From Marinilabiliaceae bacterium (GTDB lineage Bacteria; Bacteroidota; Bacteroidia; Bacteroidales; Marinilabiliaceae): a DNA stretch of 17,880 nt. The position numbers and the translations under genes are program-made. The notes under the pieces were generated by a model, which did no database searches, was not told the origin of the DNA, and worked only from the letters and a program-made list of their open reading frames with translations. The DNA is taken from positions 1 to 17,880 of the forward strand of contig JALVBA010000331.1 in NCBI GenBank assembly GCA_027010905.1, read 5' to 3'. Below, piece by piece: positions 13,664 through 17,880 of the stretch (position 1 is the stretch's first letter; each line of letters opens with the position of its first letter).

Positions 13664-16582
13664 CTACAGTTTCCTTGACACCTCTACCTCTTCAAATGCC
13701 TCAATCATATCTCCAACCTTTATATCATTAAAGTTGGCAATATTTACACCACACTCATATCCATTAGCCACCTCTTTCACATCATCTTTAAAGCGTTTCA
13801 GAGCTCCTAGTAGGCCTGTGTAGATAACTATTCCTTCGCGGATAAGGCGTACCTTAGAGTTACGTTTTATCTTACCCTCTCTAACCATAGAACCTGCAAT
13901 AGTACCAACTTTGGTAATCTTAAATGTTTCACGTACCTCAAGAGTAGCTGTAATCTCCTCTTTAACTTCAGGCGATAACATTCCCTCCATTGCAGACTTA
14001 AGCTCCTCAATAGCATCATAAATAATAGAGTATAGACGTATATCAATCTCCTCATTCTCTGCCATCTTACGCGCAGCCATTGACGGACGCACCTGAAATC
14101 CTATTACAATTGCATTGGATGCAGTAGCAAGCATAATATCAGTCTCTGAAATCTGACCAACTGCTTTATGAATAACATTAACCTGTATCTCGTCGGTAGA
14201 TAATTTTATTAACGAATCTGACAGAGCCTCGACCGAGCCGTCAACATCACCTTTAACCACAACATTCAACTCCTGGAAGTTTCCAATGGCCAATCGACGA
14301 CCAATCTCGTCAAGTGTAATATGTTTTTTGGCTCGCATTCCCTGCTCGCGCTGTAACTGTTCACGTTTTGTCGCAATCTCCTTTGCTTCCCTCTCATCCT
14401 TTAGCACGTTGAATTTCTCACCCGCCTGAGGAGCACCATTCAATCCAAGTATCAACACAGGATCACTGGGGCCTGCCACTTCCACTTTCTGGTTTCGCTC
14501 GTTAAACATGGCTTTAATATGACCATGATGCGAACCCGCAAGAATCATATCACCAATACGCATACTTCCTTTACTCACAAGCACTGTAGCAACGTATCCA
14601 CGTCCTTTATCGAGTGATGATTCAATAACCGCACCTGTAGCTTGTCTGTTAGGATTAGCTTTAAGTTCTAGCAAATCTGCCTCTAAAAGCACTTTCTCTA
14701 AGAGTGCCTCAACATTCAGCCCTGTTTTGGCTGATATCTCCTGCGACTGATATTTACCTCCCCACTCTTCAATGAGATAATTCATATTTGCAAGCTCCTC
14801 TTTTATCTTATTAGGATTAGCCCCCTCCTTATCAATCTTATTTATTGCAAAAATTATAGGAACGCCGGCAGCCGAAGCATGGTTAATTGCCTCTTTTGTC
14901 TGGGGCATTACATTGTCGTCGGCAGCTACTATTACAATTACAATATCGGTTACCTGAGCACCTCTGGCACGCATGGCAGTAAACGCCTCATGACCCGGTG
15001 TATCAAGGAAAGTAATGGCACGACCATTTTTCAGTTTCACTCCATAGGCTCCAATATGCTGAGTGATACCACCGGCCTCACCTGAAATAACATTTGAGCT
15101 TCGTATAAAGTCAAGTAACGATGTTTTACCGTGGTCAACATGACCCATGATAGTAACAATAGGAGGTCTTTCAATCAATTCTTCCTCACTGTCATCATCC
15201 TCTTCAATGGCCTCAACAACTGTTGCATCAACAAATTCAACCTGATAACCAAACTCCTCGGCAACCAGTGAAAGAGTCTCAGCATCAAGACGTTGATTTA
15301 TAGATACGAATACACCCAACGACATAAAAGTAGATATCACCTCATTTACGGCAACATCCATCATGCTGGCTAATTCGTTAGCAGTAACAAACTCTGTAAC
15401 TTTTAGTACCTTCTTCTCCTGATCCTGCTTCTCTATCTCCGCAATATTCTTTTGACTTACAGCATCACGCTTCTCACGACGGTACTTTGATGTTTTTGAC
15501 TTACCCTTTTTAGTTAATCGGGCAAGTGTATCTTTTATCTGTTTTTGAACATCTTCCTCTGCAACCTCCTTATGAACAGGTCTCTTCTTTAGTTTGTGCT
15601 GAACAACTCTTCTTTTACGTCCATCACCACTCTTCCCACCACCCGGTTTAGTACTTCCACCTGGAGCAGCAGGTTGTACTTTTGCATTAATATCAACCTT
15701 ATCTTTACGAATACGCTTTCTCTTCTTTCTGTTCTTCTTCCTCTCCTCTTTCGAATCGGTTGACTTTATCGGCTCTTTAGGTAAGTTAATCTTTCCTACA
15801 ACAGTAGGCCCGGAAAGTTTTGCTGTTTTGTTAGGCTTAAATATCTCCATCCCAGCACTTTTACTCTCGCTCTTTTCTACAGCAACTTCTTTAACCGGAG
15901 GTGTAGAAACTTCCTCAGCCTTTGGCTTTGACTCAGCTTCCTTACTAGCAACTTTTTTAAGTTCCGGCCTTTTCTTTTCTAGTTTTGTAGACTTGGGTTT
16001 ATCCAGATTAATCTTACCCACCACCTTCATGTCTTCACCAAGTTTTTCTGCCTTAGTAGGGATATGCTCAGGCTCTTTTTTAACAACCGGTTTCTCCTCC
16101 TTTTTGAGAGTCACTTTTTCAACAACCGGAGCTTTCTCTTTAGCCTTAGGCTTTGGCGTCTCCTTTTGAGGAGTTCCTTTTTTCCCTGCACTCTTCTTCT
16201 GGGCTACTTCGTTAACATCAATCTTACCAACAACTTTAATGTTTAGGTCTGCCTTTGTTTTCTCCTCAATAACCTCCTCTGCTTTTACCTCTTTCTTCTC
16301 AACAGAAGTTTCATTTCCAGAAATATCTGTCCGTACATCTTCAATAGAAACACTCTCACTCTTATGTTTCGCTGAAAAATGATGACCCAATTCCTCCGAC
16401 TCTTTACGTACTTTCAAATCCGATTTATACTCCATGTCCAACAAGAAATACAACTCATCACTGATTTTCGTATTTGGGTTTGTATCAATGTCATAACCCT
16501 TCTTATGCAGGAAATCTACAATTGTGGATGTTCCAACATTAAACTCACGGGCTACTTTACTTAATCTTTTACCAACTGCCAT
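13664..16582 (-). CDS. infB: Translation initiation factor IF-2
   Basis: IF-2 is the GTPase that places initiator fMet-tRNA on the 30S subunit and promotes 50S joining. This 972-residue copy has an N-terminal IF2_N-like domain (residues 4-55, VAREFNVGTSTIVDFLHKKG), a long Lys/Glu-rich linker (about 60-390), a second IF2_N domain (395-450), and the GTPase domain with G1 GHVDHGKT at 480-487, G3 DTPGH at 527-531, G4 NKID at 581-584 and G5 SAK at 617-619. Beta-barrel and C-terminal fMet-tRNA-binding domains follow to residue 972. The linker carries three copies of a VVGKI(D/N) motif at 117-122, 187-192 and 261-266. The length is normal for Bacteroidota, where the linker is long. The ATG at 16582 follows the nusA stop by 66 nt, and a terminator lies just downstream, so infB closes the operon. 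Confidence 0.98.
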   Translation of the reverse strand: MAVGKRLSKVAREFNVGTSTIVDFLHKKGYDIDTNPNTKISDELYFLLDMEYKSDLKVRKESEELGHHFSAKHKSESVSIEDVRTDISGNETSVEKKEVKAEEVIEEKTKADLNIKVVGKIDVNEVAQKKSAGKKGTPQKETPKPKAKEKAPVVEKVTLKKEEKPVVKKEPEHIPTKAEKLGEDMKVVGKINLDKPKSTKLEKKRPELKKVASKEAESKPKAEEVSTPPVKEVAVEKSESKSAGMEIFKPNKTAKLSGPTVVGKINLPKEPIKSTDSKEERKKNRKKRKRIRKDKVDINAKVQPAAPGGSTKPGGGKSGDGRKRRVVQHKLKKRPVHKEVAEEDVQKQIKDTLARLTKKGKSKTSKYRREKRDAVSQKNIAEIEKQDQEKKVLKVTEFVTANELASMMDVAVNEVISTFMSLGVFVSINQRLDAETLSLVAEEFGYQVEFVDATVVEAIEEDDDSEEELIERPPIVTIMGHVDHGKTSLLDFIRSSNVISGEAGGITQHIGAYGVKLKNGRAITFLDTPGHEAFTAMRARGAQVTDIVIVIVAADDNVMPQTKEAINHASAAGVPIIFAINKIDKEGANPNKIKEELANMNYLIEEWGGKYQSQEISAKTGLNVEALLEKVLLEADLLELKANPNRQATGAVIESSLDKGRGYVATVLVSKGSMRIGDMILAGSHHGHIKAMFNERNQKVEVAGPSDPVLILGLNGAPQAGEKFNVLKDEREAKEIATKREQLQREQGMRAKKHITLDEIGRRLAIGNFQELNVVVKGDVDGSVEALSDSLIKLSTDEIQVNVIHKAVGQISETDIMLATASNAIVIGFQVRPSMAARKMAENEEIDIRLYSIIYDAIEELKSAMEGMLSPEVKEEITATLEVRETFKITKVGTIAGSMVREGKIKRNSKVRLIREGIVIYTGLLGALKRFKDDVKEVANGYECGVNIANFNDIKVGDMIEAFEEVEVSRKL

Positions 16583-16634
16583 ATATAAGGACTCTACTAT
16601 TTCAAAAATTTAATATCTTACTGTTTACTGAGGG

Positions 16635-16642
16635 CAAATATA
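16635..16642 (-). promoter_or_regulatory. Candidate internal promoter -7 box for infB
   Basis: The minus strand reads TATATTTG, a perfect match to the Bacteroidota -7 consensus TAnnTTTG, in the 66-nt gap between nusA and infB and 52 nt before the infB ATG. The nearest TTG that could act as a -33 element is 24 nt upstream, inside the nusA 3' end, wider than typical. It could give infB expression independent of nusA. Confidence 0.35.
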
Positions 16643-16648
16643 GTTTAT

Positions 16649-17880
16649 TTATTCAAATTCAGCTTTCAACACATTCAGAACCTCTTTTATTGTCTCCTCT
16701 TCAAGGTCAGTACGTTTAACAAGATCTTCAAAAGTCAAATCAATTACTGATCTGGCAGTATCACATCCAACTGCTTTCAATTCGTCAATGACCCACTGCT
16801 CTATCTCATCGCTAAACTCGTCCAATTTAACGTCATCTTCATCGTCAGTCTCCACATCACGGTATACGTCAATCTCGTATCCTGTAAGCTGGCTGGCTAA
16901 CTTAATATTCAAACCACCTTTACCAATTGCCAGAGACACCTCTTCAGGTCTCAAATAAACCTCGGCTCTACCTTCATCTTCAAGAAGCTTGATGTTTGAT
17001 ATTTTTGCCGGATTTAAGGCACGCTGTATAAAAAGCTGAGTATTAGCGGTGAAGTTAATCACATCGATATTCTCGTTTCTCAACTCACGAACGATACCGT
17101 GAATACGTGAGCCCTTCATTCCAACACATGCTCCTACCGGGTCTACACGCTCATCGTACGACTCAACAGCAATCTTTGCACGCTCACCGGGTATTCTTAC
17201 GATCTTTTTAATCGTAATTAATCCGTCAAATATTTCAGGTACTTCTAGCTCGAACAGACGCTCAAGGAAAACCGGAGATGTACGAGAAAGTACAATTAAC
17301 GGATTATTATTTCTTATTTCAACCTTAACAACAACCGCTCTTACGGTATCACCTTTGTGGAAAAAATCAGAAGGTATCTGCTCTGTTTTAGGAAGTATCA
17401 GATCATTACCATCATCATCGAGGATAAGAATCTCTTTTTTCCAAATCTGGTACACCTCACCTGTAATAATATCACCGATACACTCTTTGTACTTGTGATA
17501 AATATTATCTTTTTCAAGTTCAAGTATACGTGCCGAAAGGTTTTGACGCAGGCTCAATACAGCACGTCTTCCAAACTCAAGAAACTTTACTTCGTCAGTT
17601 ACCTCTTCACCAACTTCGTAATCAGTATCAATCTTTTTTGCCTCCAATAAAGATATCTGTAAGTTCTCATCTTCAACTTCACCGTCGTTAACAACCTCAC
17701 GATTTCTCCATATTTCAAAGTCACCTTTATCGTCATTTATTATAACATCAAAGTTCTCATCAGTACCGAACCTTTTTGCCAGAACGCTTCTGAACGAATC
17801 CTCCAGAACTCTAATCATAGTAGCCCTGTCGATATTTTTCAACTCTTTAAATTCCGAAAATGTGTCAATCAAACTAGTAT
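16649..17880 (-). CDS. nusA: Transcription termination/antitermination factor NusA (5' end cut by window)
   Basis: NusA binds RNA polymerase and nascent RNA and controls pausing, termination and antitermination. Counted from the TTG at 17872, the visible 407 residues hold the N-terminal polymerase-binding domain (1-125, IDTFSEFKELKNIDRATMIRVLEDSF near the start), S1 domain (about 130-200), KH1 with GMKGSR at 251-256, KH2 with GKGG at 317-320, and one C-terminal helix-hairpin-helix unit (about 355-405). The second C-terminal repeat of E. coli NusA is absent, as is usual in this phylum. The frame stays open to the window edge (the codons before TTG read Thr-Ser), and relatives carry several residues before the IDTF segment, so the TTG is probably an internal Leu and the true start lies just beyond 17880. 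nusA precedes infB as in most bacteria, where rimP would be expected upstream. Confidence 0.96.
   Translation of the reverse strand, partial: TSLIDTFSEFKELKNIDRATMIRVLEDSFRSVLAKRFGTDENFDVIINDDKGDFEIWRNREVVNDGEVEDENLQISLLEAKKIDTDYEVGEEVTDEVKFLEFGRRAVLSLRQNLSARILELEKDNIYHKYKECIGDIITGEVYQIWKKEILILDDDGNDLILPKTEQIPSDFFHKGDTVRAVVVKVEIRNNNPLIVLSRTSPVFLERLFELEVPEIFDGLITIKKIVRIPGERAKIAVESYDERVDPVGACVGMKGSRIHGIVRELRNENIDVINFTANTQLFIQRALNPAKISNIKLLEDEGRAEVYLRPEEVSLAIGKGGLNIKLASQLTGYEIDVYRDVETDDEDDVKLDEFSDEIEQWVIDELKAVGCDTARSVIDLTFEDLVKRTDLEEETIKEVLNVLKAEFE

Noticed and set aside
15828..16169. 113-codon plus-strand open frame opposite infB
   Set aside because: It is the complement of the Lys/Glu-rich linker, which gives a Phe/Ser/Leu-rich translation without coding meaning.
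1..17880. CRISPR arrays, tRNA/rRNA genes, intact insertion sequences, toxin-antitoxin or phage-defence genes
   Set aside because: I looked for tandem spaced repeats, tRNA-like cloverleafs, transposase motifs and typical defence domains on both strands and saw none.

Overview
The window reads as chromosomal DNA of a Bacteroidota bacterium, probably in or near the Bacteroidales. The support is the AT-rich base composition, a GSCFA-domain protein, a fused GT3-synthase/alpha-glucan phosphorylase, a Bacteroidota-type NusA without C-terminal acidic repeats, A/T-rich leaders without Shine-Dalgarno sites at most starts, and -7-like boxes related to TAnnTTTG. The taxonomic call is inference from protein character.

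Layout: (1) Positions 1-1344 (+) are the end of a surface-polysaccharide locus: the last 40 residues of a glycosyltransferase, overlapping (TAATG) a Wzx-type flippase. A hairpin at 1348-1380 separates it from the convergent genes that follow. (2) Positions 1398-10464 (-) form a glycogen/alpha-glucan module, transcribed as GH133 debranching enzyme, GT4 glycosyltransferase, GH57 glucan hydrolase/transferase, then a 1413-residue protein joining a GT3 glycogen synthase to a GT35 phosphorylase. The first three are nearly contiguous (gaps of 9 and 19 nt); the fusion gene follows after 156 nt. Synthesis, chain remodelling, debranching and phosphorolysis are thus encoded together; no ADP-glucose pyrophosphorylase or GH13 branching enzyme is visible. 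(3) Positions 10465-13663 hold isolated minus-strand genes in loose spacing: a GSCFA/SGNH-like protein, an uncharacterised GNAT-like protein, and two probable relics: a C-terminal fragment of an outer-membrane lipoprotein-sorting-type protein (11921-12067), and a structured stretch on the plus strand that resembles the 5' part of a group II intron (13484-13606). (4) Positions 13606-17880 (-) are the conserved nusA-infB transcription/translation block, ending in a strong intrinsic terminator; nusA runs off the right edge.

The most interesting items are the synthase-phosphorylase fusion, the lysine/threonine-rich tail on the GH57 enzyme, the candidate intron relic next to the infB terminator, the decayed gene fragment, and a recurring TATATTTA/G box upstream of four minus-strand starts. 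No CRISPR array, tRNA, rRNA, intact transposon or obvious new defence system is seen.
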